From an uncultured Lachnospiraceae bacterium (lineage in GTDB: Bacteria > Bacillota > Clostridia > Lachnospirales > Lachnospiraceae): DNA of 37,982 nt. Both the position numbers and the translations under genes were made by a program. Below the pieces are notes generated by a model that did no database searches, had not been told where the DNA came from, and worked only from the letters and a program-made list of their open reading frames with translations. Of the stretch, positions 1 through 8,425 are shown in pieces; the stretch's first letter is position 1; each line of letters starts with the position of its first letter. Location of the stretch: contig CAKRNW010000005.1 in NCBI GenBank assembly GCA_934371505.1, forward strand, positions 1 to 37,982. Reading direction: 5' to 3'.

Positions 1-23
1 AGAAACAGAATAAAACTCACCGC

Positions 24-52
24 GCATAATTCCTCCCGTTTTCCACATACTA
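24..52 (+). promoter_or_regulatory. sigma-G-like promoter of spoVT
   Basis: GCATA at 24-28 and CATACTA at 46-52 are separated by 17 bases. They match the forespore sigma-G pattern (GHATR, about 18 bases, CATNHTA) closely. In Bacillus subtilis spoVT is a sigma-G gene, so the promoter type fits the gene downstream. The match is by eye; no transcript data support it. Confidence 0.6.
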
Positions 53-106
53 CCCATACAGCACAAATATGGAAAAAACAGAGGCGGAAAACAAGGAGGA
101 TATTAT

Positions 107-652
107 ATGAAAGCAACAGGAATTGTGCGCCGGATTGATGACCTGGGGAGAATTGTTATCCCAAAGGAAATCCGCAGAACCCTGCGCATCAGAGAATCAG
201 ATCCGTTAGAAATTTTTACCAGCCATGAAGGCGAGATTATATTGAAGAAGTATTCCCCTATTGGAGAGATGACAACCTTTGCAAAACAGTATGCGGAAAG
301 TCTGGCACAGGTATCAGGGCATGCGGCACTGATTGCAGACCGCGACCAGTTTATTGCAGTGAGCGGCGGTTATAAAAATTATATGAATAAATCCGTGGGC
401 AAGGCGCTGGAGGAGAAAATGAATAACCGGGAAACCACCATGGCATCCAAAGGTGACAGAAGTTTTATTCCCATCAGTGATGAACTTACGGAGGAATACG
501 CCCATGAAGGAATCACCCCCATTTTAAGCGAAGGGGATGTCATCGGAGCCGTGGTGTTATTGGAATCGGAGCCGCGGAACAAAATGGGTGAGGTGGAACA
601 GAAGCTGATTCTTTCTGCTGCCGGATTTCTGGGCAGACAGATGGAACAATAA
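107..652 (+). CDS. spoVT: Stage V sporulation protein T (AbrB-family regulator)
   Basis: This 181-residue DNA-binding protein tunes forespore gene expression late in sporulation. Residues 1-50 form the AbrB/SpoVT swapped-hairpin DNA-binding domain, with the typical start MKATGIVRRIDDLGRIVIPK and the following EIRRTLRI. The rest, about 56-181, is the GAF-like sensory domain that separates SpoVT from the shorter AbrB and Abh. Length matches the family (about 178). The start is set by AGGAGG at 94-99, 7 bases before ATG. A sigma-G-like promoter lies upstream, as expected for a forespore gene. The gene stands alone and converges on pncB across a shared terminator. The assignment is secure and indicates a spore former. 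Confidence 0.96.
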   Translation: MKATGIVRRIDDLGRIVIPKEIRRTLRIRESDPLEIFTSHEGEIILKKYSPIGEMTTFAKQYAESLAQVSGHAALIADRDQFIAVSGGYKNYMNKSVGKALEEKMNNRETTMASKGDRSFIPISDELTEEYAHEGITPILSEGDVIGAVVLLESEPRNKMGEVEQKLILSAAGFLGRQMEQ

Positions 653-662
653 GAAACAATAC

Positions 663-705
663 AAAAAGAGTGGAGAGCAGAGAACTGCCCTTCCACTCTT
701 TTTTT
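663..705. terminator. Bidirectional terminator between spoVT and pncB
   Basis: A perfect 12-bp inverted repeat (663-674 with 692-703) encloses a further GCAG/CTGC pairing. It is bordered by an A-run on the left and a T-run on the right, so it can end transcription in both directions between these convergent genes. Confidence 0.9.
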
Positions 706-719
706 GATATCCCTACATC

Positions 720-2186
720 CTACAGATGCGCCCGCGCCTGTCCCATCTCGTTGAGCAGGTTAATCTTGGTCTGATACAGTTTGTCGGACAAATCCACATA
801 CACCTTGTGGGGGTTCACTAAACGTCTCGTCTCTTCCCACAGAGTGTCCTGCTCCTTCAGGCAGTAATCCCGGATTTCCATAGTTTTCGGGGAAGTGTAT
901 ACACAGTTTCCTCTCACAAAAACTGGAACCATAAGCTCCCGCAGGGTGTAGGTGCCAGCCTTTAACAGTGTCTTTTTCCAAGGCTCCAGCGGGTCAAACA
1001 GCATCAAATCCTGGTTTTCCTCGTAGGCTTCCTCCTCCAGGCAGATCAGGTCTGCTTTGATTTTACCGGACTCCCTCTCATAAATCCGGTAAATCTTCTT
1101 GTTGCCGGGATTGGTGATTTTTTCGGAATTTTCGGAAAGCTTGATTTTCGGGATAAAACTTCCGTTTGGTGCCTGAATCGCAGCGAGCTTGTAGACACCG
1201 CCGAAGGAAGGGCAGTCCTTGCTGGTAATCAGGTTGGTTCCCACGCCCCAGGAGGTGATGGCAGCACCCTGCTCCTTGAGGGAATCAATGAGGAACTCGT
1301 CCAAATCGTTGGAGGCGGAGATAACCGCATCGGGAAAACCGGCGTCGTCTAACATCTTCCGGGCTTTTTTGCTTAAATATGCCAAATCACCGCTGTCCAG
1401 GCGGATTCCATAGAAGGTCAGGGGGATTCCTGCCTCCCGCATTTCCGTAAAGACCTTGATGGCATTGGGCACGCCGGACTTCAGGGTCTCGTAGGTGTCC
1501 ACCAGCAGGATACAGGCATTGGGATACATGTCCGCATAGGCTTTGAAGGCGGAATACTCATCGGGAAAACTCATAATCCAGCTGTGGGCGTGGGTTCCTT
1601 TTACCGGCACATCGAAAAGCTGCCCGCACAGCACGTTGCTGGTGCCGATACAGCCTCCAATCACCGCAGCCCGGGCTCCGTAGGTTCCCGCATCCGGTCC
1701 CTGGGCACGGCGCAGGCCAAACTCCATGATGCCGTCCCCTCTGGCAGCGTGGCAGACTCTTGCAGCTTTGGTGGCGATGAGGCTCTGGTGATTGATGATG
1801 TTCAAAATGGCAGTCTCCATCAACTGCGCCTCCATGATGGGTGCAACCACCTTCACTAATGGCTCTCTGGGAAAAATCACAGTTCCCTCAGGAATGGCGT
1901 AGATATCTCCGGAAAAATGAAAATCTGCCAGGTAAGCCAGGAAATCTTCCTCAAAGATGTGGAGGGAGCGCAGATAGGCGATGTCCTCCTGTGAAAAGTG
2001 CAGCTCCTGCACATATTGGATGACCTGCTCCAACCCGCAGGCGATGGCATAGCCCCCGTCCCCCGGATTGTTGCGGTAAAATGCGTCGAAAATAACGGTT
2101 TCATTTTGGGCCTTGTTGCGAAAATACCCCTGCATCATGGTCAGCTCATACAAATCGGTAAGCAGTGTCAGATTTTGTCTGTCCAT
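720..2186 (-). CDS. pncB: Nicotinate phosphoribosyltransferase
   Basis: This cytoplasmic enzyme joins nicotinate to PRPP to form nicotinate mononucleotide, the salvage entry to NAD. The 488-residue reading begins MDRQNLTLLTDLYELTMMQ, the usual N-terminus of the Gram-positive family. It contains FGLRRAQGPDAG (phosphate-binding region), GTHAHSW with the histidine that is phosphorylated in characterised members, and YGIRLDSGDLAYLS. An in-frame start further upstream would add 29 residues with no family resemblance. The chosen ATG follows a good GGGAGAACC ribosome site. It is transcribed divergently from ileS, from a promoter whose -35 box overlaps that of ileS, and ends in the terminator shared with spoVT. 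Confidence 0.95.
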   Translation of the reverse strand: MDRQNLTLLTDLYELTMMQGYFRNKAQNETVIFDAFYRNNPGDGGYAIACGLEQVIQYVQELHFSQEDIAYLRSLHIFEEDFLAYLADFHFSGDIYAIPEGTVIFPREPLVKVVAPIMEAQLMETAILNIINHQSLIATKAARVCHAARGDGIMEFGLRRAQGPDAGTYGARAAVIGGCIGTSNVLCGQLFDVPVKGTHAHSWIMSFPDEYSAFKAYADMYPNACILLVDTYETLKSGVPNAIKVFTEMREAGIPLTFYGIRLDSGDLAYLSKKARKMLDDAGFPDAVISASNDLDEFLIDSLKEQGAAITSWGVGTNLITSKDCPSFGGVYKLAAIQAPNGSFIPKIKLSENSEKITNPGNKKIYRIYERESGKIKADLICLEEEAYEENQDLMLFDPLEPWKKTLLKAGTYTLRELMVPVFVRGNCVYTSPKTMEIRDYCLKEQDTLWEETRRLVNPHKVYVDLSDKLYQTKINLLNEMGQARAHL

Positions 2187-2241
2187 TGGTTCTCCCTTTC
2201 CCTTTTTCCCATATTCTGGGGATTTTTTTATTATGATTTTG

Positions 2242-2270
2242 ATGATACCGCAGAAAAAAGCTGTTGACAA
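2242..2270 (-). promoter_or_regulatory. Sigma-A-like promoter of pncB
   Basis: Read on the minus strand, TTGTCA (complement of 2265-2270) and TATCAT (complement of 2242-2247) are 17 bases apart. The -35 box lies on the same bases as the ileS -35 box on the other strand. Confidence 0.6.
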
Positions 2271-2293
2271 CATAAAATAGGAAGAATTATAAT
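2264..2293 (+). promoter_or_regulatory. Sigma-A promoter of the ileS T-box transcript
   Basis: A perfect TTGACA (2264-2269) and a perfect TATAAT (2288-2293) are separated by 18 bases. The expected start near 2300 is just where the T-box leader begins. Confidence 0.85.
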
Positions 2294-2299
2294 TGGACT

Positions 2300-2551
2300 A
2301 TGTGAAAAGTGTTGACGAAGACAGTATCCTTTATGCCAAACGCAACAGCGAGCCGGGGACGGTGCAAGCCCGGTGCCAGTAAGCCAAAGGAGAATATCAC
2401 TTCCGAGCTGCGCTCCTGAAGGAAGAACCAGTAGGGAACGACGGACTTTCCCCGTTACAGGAAAACGGTATAACTGCCCAGAGCAGCGTACATGTAACAG
2501 GTGGTAAACGAAGCTGATGGCTCTCGTCCTATTACGGACGGGAGCCTTTTT
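2300..2551 (+). promoter_or_regulatory. T-box riboswitch (Ile) controlling ileS
   Basis: This leader senses uncharged tRNA-Ile and lets transcription continue into ileS. Visible parts are an AGTA specifier-loop strand near 2325, the conserved stem I apical region (GCGAGCCGGGG and GGTGCAAGCCCGGTGC, about 2347-2382), and GAATATCAC near 2391-2400, which holds the Ile codon ATC. The T-box with TGGT is at 2502-2505, and a terminator hairpin is at 2519-2551. TGGT would pair with an ACCA tRNA end, and tRNA-Ile has discriminator A, so both contacts agree with isoleucine. A cobalamin riboswitch was considered because of GCCGGTGCCA-like text and rejected. Confidence 0.92.
2519..2551 (+). terminator. 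T-box terminator hairpin
   Basis: GGCTCTCGTCC at 2519-2529 pairs with GGACGGGAGCC at 2536-2546 (one G-T pair), followed by five T. It is the OFF structure of the ileS T-box. Confidence 0.9.
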
Positions 2552-2584
2552 GATTACATGGGAGATTTCCTCCCATGTAATCAA
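2550..2584. repeat. Perfect 15-bp inverted repeat after the T-box terminator
   Basis: Bases 2550-2564 are exactly complementary to 2570-2584, with a 5-base spacer. No T-run follows on either strand, so it is not an ordinary terminator. It lies in the read-through ileS message, about 45 bases before the start codon. Role unknown. Confidence 0.85.
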
Positions 2585-2629
2585 AGGATGCCCAGCCTAT
2601 GTATCTTTTTTTCAGGAAGGAGAAATCAA

Positions 2630-5600
2630 ATGTACCAGAAAGTAAACAGCGACTTAAACTTTGTGGAACGTGAAAAAGAAGTCGGAAAGTTCTGGCAGGA
2701 AAATGACATTTTCCGCAAATCCATGGAATCCCGTAAACAAGGCCCTACCTATACCTTCTACGATGGTCCGCCCACTGCAAACGGCAAACCCCACATCGGT
2801 CATGTGCTGACCCGTGTTATCAAGGATATGATTCCCCGCTACCGCACCATGAAGGGATACTATGTACCCCGTAAAGCAGGCTGGGATACCCACGGACTGC
2901 CGGTAGAGCTGGAGGTAGAGAAACTTCTGGGCTTAAATGGAAAAGAGCAGATTGAAGAATACGGCATGGAGCCTTTCATTAAGAAATGTAAGGAATCCGT
3001 ATGGAAATATAAAGGCATGTGGGAGGATTTCTCCCAGACCGTTGGTTTCTGGGCAGACATGGATAACCCCTATGTTACCTACGATGACAACTTTATCGAG
3101 TCTGAGTGGTGGGCTTTAAAGGAAATCTGGAACAAACAGTTACTGTACAAGGGCTTTAAGATTGTGCCTTACTGTCCTCGCTGTGGTACCCCTCTTTCTT
3201 CCCAGGAAGTGGCACAGGGCTATAAGACCGTGAAGGAGCGTTCTGCCATTGTCCGCTTTAAGGTAGTGGGCGAGGATGCCTATTTCCTGGCATGGACCAC
3301 AACTCCCTGGACTCTGCCCTCCAACGTGGCACTCTGCGTAAACCCGGAGGATACCTACTGCAAGGTAAAAGCAGCAGATGGCTATACCTATTATATGGCA
3401 CAGGCTCTTCTGGACGCTGTTTTAGGCAAGCTGGCAGACAAAGAGAACGGAACACCAGCTTACGAGGTGCTGGAAACCTACACTGGTAAAGATTTGGAAT
3501 ACAAAGAGTATGAGCCTCTGTACCAGTGCGCGGCGGATGTGGCTGCCAAACAGCACAAAAAAGGTCATTATGTAACCTGTGACACCTATGTTACCATGTC
3601 CGATGGTACCGGTATCGTACACATTGCCCCTGCTTTCGGTGAGGACGATGCCAACGTAGGACGTAAATACGGCCTGCCCTTCGTACAGTTTGTAAACGGC
3701 AAGGGTGAGATGACCGAGGAAACCCCTTACGCCGGTTTGTTTGTAAAGAAAGCAGATCCGGAGGTTTTAAAAGACCTGGATGCCCAGGGTAAATTATTCG
3801 ATGCACCGAAATTCGAGCATGAGTATCCCCACTGCTGGAGATGCGACACTCCTCTGATTTACTACGCAAGAGAATCCTGGTTTGTAAAAATGACTGCGGT
3901 TCGTGACGACCTGGTTCGCAATAACAAAACCGTCAACTGGATTCCCCAGTCTATCGGAGAAGGACGTTTCGGAAACTGGCTGGAGAACATTCAGGACTGG
4001 GGTATTTCCCGTAACCGTTACTGGGGCACGCCTTTAAATATCTGGGAATGTGAAGGCTGCGGACATCAGGAGTCCATCGGCAGCCGTGCAGAGCTGGCAG
4101 AGAGAAGCGGAAACCCGGATGCGGCTAAAGTAGAGCTGCACCGCCCTTATATTGACGAAGTAACCTTTGTCTGCCCGGACTGTGGCAAGACCATGCGCCG
4201 TGTACCGGAGGTTATCGACTGCTGGTTTGACTCCGGAGCCATGCCTTTTGCACAGCATCATTATCCTTTTGAAAATAAAGACTTATTTGAGCAGCAGTTC
4301 CCTGCACAGTTTATTTCCGAGGCAGTGGATCAGACCCGCGGCTGGTTCTACTCCCTGATGGCAGAGTCCACCGTGCTCTTTAACAAAGCACCTTACGAGA
4401 ACGTTATCGTTCTGGGACATGTCCAGGATGAAAAGGGTCAGAAGATGAGTAAATCCAAGGGCAATGCGGTAGACCCCTTCGATGCCCTGGAGAAATTTGG
4501 CGCCGATGCCATCCGCTGGTATTTCTACATCAACTCCGCTCCCTGGCTGCCCAACCGTTTCCATGACAAAGCCGTAGTGGAAGGTCAGCGTAAATTCCTG
4601 GGAACTTTGTGGAATACTTACGCATTTTTCGTGCTGTATGCGAATATTGACGGATTTGATGCAACGAAATATACCCTGGACTATGACAAACTTCCGGTTA
4701 TGGATAAGTGGTTACTGTCCAAGTTAAATACGGTGATCAAAGCTGTAGATAACAACCTGGATCATTATGCAATTCCGGAAGCAGCCAGAGCACTGGATGA
4801 GTTCGTGGATGAAATGAGTAACTGGTATGTACGCCGCTGCCGTGAGCGTTTCTGGGCAAAAGGCATGGAGCAGGATAAGATTAACGCTTACATGACCTTA
4901 TACACCGCCCTGGTAACCATCTGTAAGTGCGCAGCACCTATGGTGCCTTTCATGACCGAAGAAATTTACCAGAATCTGGTGCGCAGCATTGATACAAGCG
5001 CCCCGGAAAGCATCCATCTGTGTGACTTCCCGGTTGCCAACGAAGCTTATATCAATGAAGAATTAGAGCAGAATATGGAGATCGTCCTGAAGGTAAAGGG
5101 CATGGGGCATGCGGCAAGAAATACCGCCAACATCAAGATTCGTCAGCCTCTGGGAACTATGTTTATCAAAGGCGTGGAGGAACTGCCGGAGTTCTATGAG
5201 GACATCATCCGTGACGAGGTCAATGTGAAGAAACTGGTATTTACCGATGATGTGCGGGAGTTCACCAGCTATACCTTCAAACCCCAGCTGCGTACCGTTG
5301 GTCCTAAGTACGGCAAACAGTTGGGCGGCATCCAGAAAACCCTGGCAACCCTGGACGGCAATGCAGCCATGGATCAGTTAAATGCGGAAGGTGCTATCAA
5401 ATTTGACGTGGACGGCGTAAACGTGGAGCTGACCAAGGATGATCTGCTCATCGACATCGCCCAGAAACCCGGCTATGTGGCAGAGGCGGACAACACCGTG
5501 ACCGTCGTACTGGATACTAACCTCACCGAGGAACTGGTGGAGGAAGGTTATGTTCTGGAGCTGATTTCCAAGATTCAGACCATGAGAAAAGATTCCGGTT

Positions 5601-5800
5601 TTGAGGTTATGGATCATATCCGCGTAGCATTAAACGGCAACGACAAGCTGTCTGAGGTTGCAGCACGCAACGAAAAAGCCATTGCCGATAAGGTTCTGGC
5701 AGAGGAAATTGTAAAGAACCAGGAACTGGAAAACACCAAAGAATGGAATATCAATGGTGAAAACGTGACAATCGGTGTCGCGCGGGTGTATAATAATTAA
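2630..5800 (+). CDS. ileS: Isoleucyl-tRNA synthetase
   Basis: Charges tRNA-Ile with isoleucine in the cytoplasm. At 1056 residues it belongs to the longer IleRS form common in Clostridia; this class includes enzymes less sensitive to mupirocin, though sensitivity cannot be read here. HIGH is exact at residues 55-58 and KMSKS at about 605-609. Between them lie the CP1 editing domain (TTPWTLPSN, DGTGIVHIAPAFGEDD) and cysteine pairs CPRCG, CEGCG and CPDCG that could bind zinc. The C-terminal anticodon-binding part contains the WYVRRCRERFW segment. The ATG follows GGAAGGAG with good spacing. In-frame codons upstream fall within the T-box and were excluded. Expression is under the Ile T-box. Confidence 0.97.
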   Translation: MYQKVNSDLNFVEREKEVGKFWQENDIFRKSMESRKQGPTYTFYDGPPTANGKPHIGHVLTRVIKDMIPRYRTMKGYYVPRKAGWDTHGLPVELEVEKLLGLNGKEQIEEYGMEPFIKKCKESVWKYKGMWEDFSQTVGFWADMDNPYVTYDDNFIESEWWALKEIWNKQLLYKGFKIVPYCPRCGTPLSSQEVAQGYKTVKERSAIVRFKVVGEDAYFLAWTTTPWTLPSNVALCVNPEDTYCKVKAADGYTYYMAQALLDAVLGKLADKENGTPAYEVLETYTGKDLEYKEYEPLYQCAADVAAKQHKKGHYVTCDTYVTMSDGTGIVHIAPAFGEDDANVGRKYGLPFVQFVNGKGEMTEETPYAGLFVKKADPEVLKDLDAQGKLFDAPKFEHEYPHCWRCDTPLIYYARESWFVKMTAVRDDLVRNNKTVNWIPQSIGEGRFGNWLENIQDWGISRNRYWGTPLNIWECEGCGHQESIGSRAELAERSGNPDAAKVELHRPYIDEVTFVCPDCGKTMRRVPEVIDCWFDSGAMPFAQHHYPFENKDLFEQQFPAQFISEAVDQTRGWFYSLMAESTVLFNKAPYENVIVLGHVQDEKGQKMSKSKGNAVDPFDALEKFGADAIRWYFYINSAPWLPNRFHDKAVVEGQRKFLGTLWNTYAFFVLYANIDGFDATKYTLDYDKLPVMDKWLLSKLNTVIKAVDNNLDHYAIPEAARALDEFVDEMSNWYVRRCRERFWAKGMEQDKINAYMTLYTALVTICKCAAPMVPFMTEEIYQNLVRSIDTSAPESIHLCDFPVANEAYINEELEQNMEIVLKVKGMGHAARNTANIKIRQPLGTMFIKGVEELPEFYEDIIRDEVNVKKLVFTDDVREFTSYTFKPQLRTVGPKYGKQLGGIQKTLATLDGNAAMDQLNAEGAIKFDVDGVNVELTKDDLLIDIAQKPGYVAEADNTVTVVLDTNLTEELVEEGYVLELISKIQTMRKDSGFEVMDHIRVALNGNDKLSEVAARNEKAIADKVLAEEIVKNQELENTKEWNINGENVTIGVARVYNN

Positions 5801-5806
5801 TAACGA

Positions 5807-5858
5807 TTCAGAGTCATGCAAAGCTGCGCAGCAGCGGTTTTGCGAACGGGGCTCTGAA
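5807..5858. repeat. Nested hairpin in the ileS-glgP gap
   Basis: Three nested complementary pairs are visible: TTCAGAG (5807-5813) with CTCTGAA (5852-5858), GCAAA (5818-5822) with TTTGC (5839-5843), and GCTGC (5823-5827) with GCAGC (5831-5835). There is no T-run, so it may be an RNA stability or processing element or a small interspersed repeat rather than a terminator. No clear promoter for glgP was seen in this gap. Confidence 0.55.
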
Positions 5859-5894
5859 CAGTTATACAACAACAAAACATTTAGGAGGAGTCAC

Positions 5895-8396
5895 GTGAAA
5901 AACCATTTAAATTTTGATAAAGAGTTATTCCGCAGAAGTGTTCTCTATAACATCAAAACTTTATATCGCAAGACACTGGAGGAGGCAACCCGTCAGGAGG
6001 TGTTCCAGGCAACTGCCTATGCAATTAAAGACCAGATTATTGATTACTGGATGAAATCCCAGAAGGAATATGAGAAACAGGATGCCAAGAGATTGTACTA
6101 TATGTCCATGGAGTTTCTGATGGGACGTGCGCTGGGCAATAACCTGATTAACTTACAGGCGTATGAGGGCGTAAAGGAAGTTCTGGAGGAGCTGGGCTTT
6201 GACATCAACGCCATTGAGGATCAGGAGCCGGATGCTGCATTGGGTAACGGCGGTCTGGGACGTCTGGCAGCATGCTTCCTGGACTCCCTGGCGACTCTGG
6301 GCTATCCGGCTTACGGCTGCGGAATCCGTTACCATTATGGTATGTTCAAACAGGAAATCCGTGACGGTTATCAGGTGGAAGTGCCGGATAACTGGTTAAA
6401 AGACGGTAATCCCTTTGAACTGCGCAGACCGGAATATGCCAAAGAAGTAAAATTTGGCGGCTATGTCACTGTCCGCACTGATGAAACCGGCAGAAACTAC
6501 TATGTACAGGAGGGCTACCAGTCCGTCCGTGCCGTTCCTTATGATTTACCCGTTATCGGCTACGGCAATGGCATTGTCAATACCCTGCGTATCTTTGATG
6601 CAGAGCCGGTAAACTGCTTTGAACTGGATTCCTTTGATAAAGGCGATTACCGCAAGGCAGTAGAGCAGGAGAACCTTGCCAAAAATATTACCGAGGTGCT
6701 TTACCCCAACGATAACCACTATGCCGGTAAGGAGCTTCGTTTAAAACAACAGTATTTCTTTATCTCCGCATCCGTACAGTGCGCGACAGAGAAATACATG
6801 AAGAATCATGACGATATCCGTAAATTCTACGAGAAGAACGTGTTCCAGTTAAATGATACCCATCCTACCGTAGCCATTGCAGAGCTGATGCGTATTCTCA
6901 TGGATGAGTATTATCTGACCTGGGATGAGGCGTGGGCAGTGACCACCAAAACCTGTGCGTACACCAACCACACCATCATGGCAGAGGCGTTGGAAAAGTG
7001 GCCTATCGAGCTGTTTTCCAGACTCCTTCCCAGAGTTTACCAGATTATTGAGGAGATTAACCGCCGTTTCGTACTGGAAATTGAGAACAAATACCGTGAC
7101 AATGGCAACGTACAGGAAAAAATCCGCAAGATGGCAATTATCTATGATGGTCAGGTAAAAATGGCACATCTGGCAATCGTTGCAGGCTTTTCTGTCAATG
7201 GTGTGGCAAAACTCCACACAGAAATTTTGAAGCATCAGGAACTGAAAGATTTCTATGAGATGATGCCGGAGAAATTCAACAACAAAACCAATGGTATCAC
7301 CCAGCGTCGTTTCCTGCTTCACGGAAATCCCCTGCTGGCTTCCTGGGTAACCGACCATGTAGGCTCCGATTGGATTACCGATCTTCCCAGGATCTCCAAG
7401 CTGGCTGTCTACGCAGAGGATGGGAAAGCTCAGCAGGAATTTATGAACATTAAATATCAGAACAAGGTTCGTCTTGCGAAATATATTCTGGAACACAATG
7501 GTATTGAGGTTGATCCCCGATCTATTTTTGATGTGCAGGTAAAACGTCTCCATGAATATAAGAGACAGCTTTTGAATATCCTTCATGTGATGTATCTTTA
7601 CAATAAGATTAAAGAGCATCCCGATATGGATTTTTATCCCCGCACCTTTATTTTCGGTGCAAAGGCAGCAGCTGGATACCGTACCGCGAAACTGACGATC
7701 AAGTTGATTAATTCTGTTGCAGATGTAGTCAACAACGATGAGTCCATCAACGGCAAGCTTAAAGTGGTATTTATTGAGGACTACCGGGTATCCAATGCCG
7801 AGTGGATTTTTGCGGCAGCAGATGTTTCCGAGCAGATTTCCACAGCAAGTAAAGAGGCTTCTGGAACCGGCAACATGAAATTCATGTTAAACGGTGCTTT
7901 GACCCTGGGAACCATGGACGGTGCCAATGTGGAGATCGTCGAAGAGGTGGGCAGGGAGAATGCTTTTATTTTCGGTCTCTCCTCTGATGAAGTGATCAAT
8001 TACGAAAACTATGGCGGTTATGATCCCATGGAAATCTTTAACAATGATCCTGAGATCCGTCAGGTATTGATGCAGCTGATCAACGGAACCTACTCACCGG
8101 ATGATACCGAACGTTTCCGCGATCTGTACAATTCACTGCTCAATACCTTAAGCACCGATAAACCGGACCGCTACTTTATTCTGAAGGATTTCCGTTCTTA
8201 CGCACAGGCACAGGAACAGGTGGAAGCCCGTTACCGTGACGAAAAGGCATGGGCAAAGAGTGCCATCCTCAATGTGGCACACAGTGGCAAATTCACTTCC
8301 GACCGTACCATTCAGGAATATGTGGATGATATCTGGCATTTGGATAAAGTGACACTTCCCAAAGAAACGCCTGTAAAAAAAATAGGGAAAAAGTAA
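5895..8396 (+). CDS. glgP: Glycogen/alpha-glucan phosphorylase
   Basis: Cleaves alpha-1,4-glucans with phosphate to give glucose-1-phosphate. The 833-residue protein is of normal family length. The signature is EASGTGNMKFMLNGALTLGT, with the pyridoxal-phosphate lysine at about residue 662. Other conserved blocks are YMSMEFLMGRAL, LGNGGLGRLAACFLDS, HTHP-region FQLNDTHPTVAI and the KRLHEYKRQLLN phosphate-binding segment. The start is the GTG at 5895, 7 bases after AGGAGG; a longer reading from 5775 would overlap ileS and run through the intergenic hairpin. It lies 94 bases after ileS and 29 bases before the hydratase, so it may share a transcript with either. Confidence 0.96.
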   Translation: MKNHLNFDKELFRRSVLYNIKTLYRKTLEEATRQEVFQATAYAIKDQIIDYWMKSQKEYEKQDAKRLYYMSMEFLMGRALGNNLINLQAYEGVKEVLEELGFDINAIEDQEPDAALGNGGLGRLAACFLDSLATLGYPAYGCGIRYHYGMFKQEIRDGYQVEVPDNWLKDGNPFELRRPEYAKEVKFGGYVTVRTDETGRNYYVQEGYQSVRAVPYDLPVIGYGNGIVNTLRIFDAEPVNCFELDSFDKGDYRKAVEQENLAKNITEVLYPNDNHYAGKELRLKQQYFFISASVQCATEKYMKNHDDIRKFYEKNVFQLNDTHPTVAIAELMRILMDEYYLTWDEAWAVTTKTCAYTNHTIMAEALEKWPIELFSRLLPRVYQIIEEINRRFVLEIENKYRDNGNVQEKIRKMAIIYDGQVKMAHLAIVAGFSVNGVAKLHTEILKHQELKDFYEMMPEKFNNKTNGITQRRFLLHGNPLLASWVTDHVGSDWITDLPRISKLAVYAEDGKAQQEFMNIKYQNKVRLAKYILEHNGIEVDPRSIFDVQVKRLHEYKRQLLNILHVMYLYNKIKEHPDMDFYPRTFIFGAKAAAGYRTAKLTIKLINSVADVVNNDESINGKLKVVFIEDYRVSNAEWIFAAADVSEQISTASKEASGTGNMKFMLNGALTLGTMDGANVEIVEEVGRENAFIFGLSSDEVINYENYGGYDPMEIFNNDPEIRQVLMQLINGTYSPDDTERFRDLYNSLLNTLSTDKPDRYFILKDFRSYAQAQEQVEARYRDEKAWAKSAILNVAHSGKFTSDRTIQEYVDDIWHLDKVTLPKETPVKKIGKK

Positions 8397-8425
8397 CCCA
8401 CACCACAGAACAGGAGACAATGTAT

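Noticed and set aside
2340..2400. Cobalamin riboswitch-like text (GCAAGCCCGGTGCCAGT) upstream of ileS
   Set aside because: The full leader has T-box landmarks (AGTA, specifier ATC, TGGT T-box, terminator) and lies before an aminoacyl-tRNA synthetase; the similarity is to the stem I apex.
6849..7619. 256-codon minus-strand open frame
   Set aside because: It is antisense to conserved glgP motifs, has low-complexity shadow-type sequence and no ribosome site.
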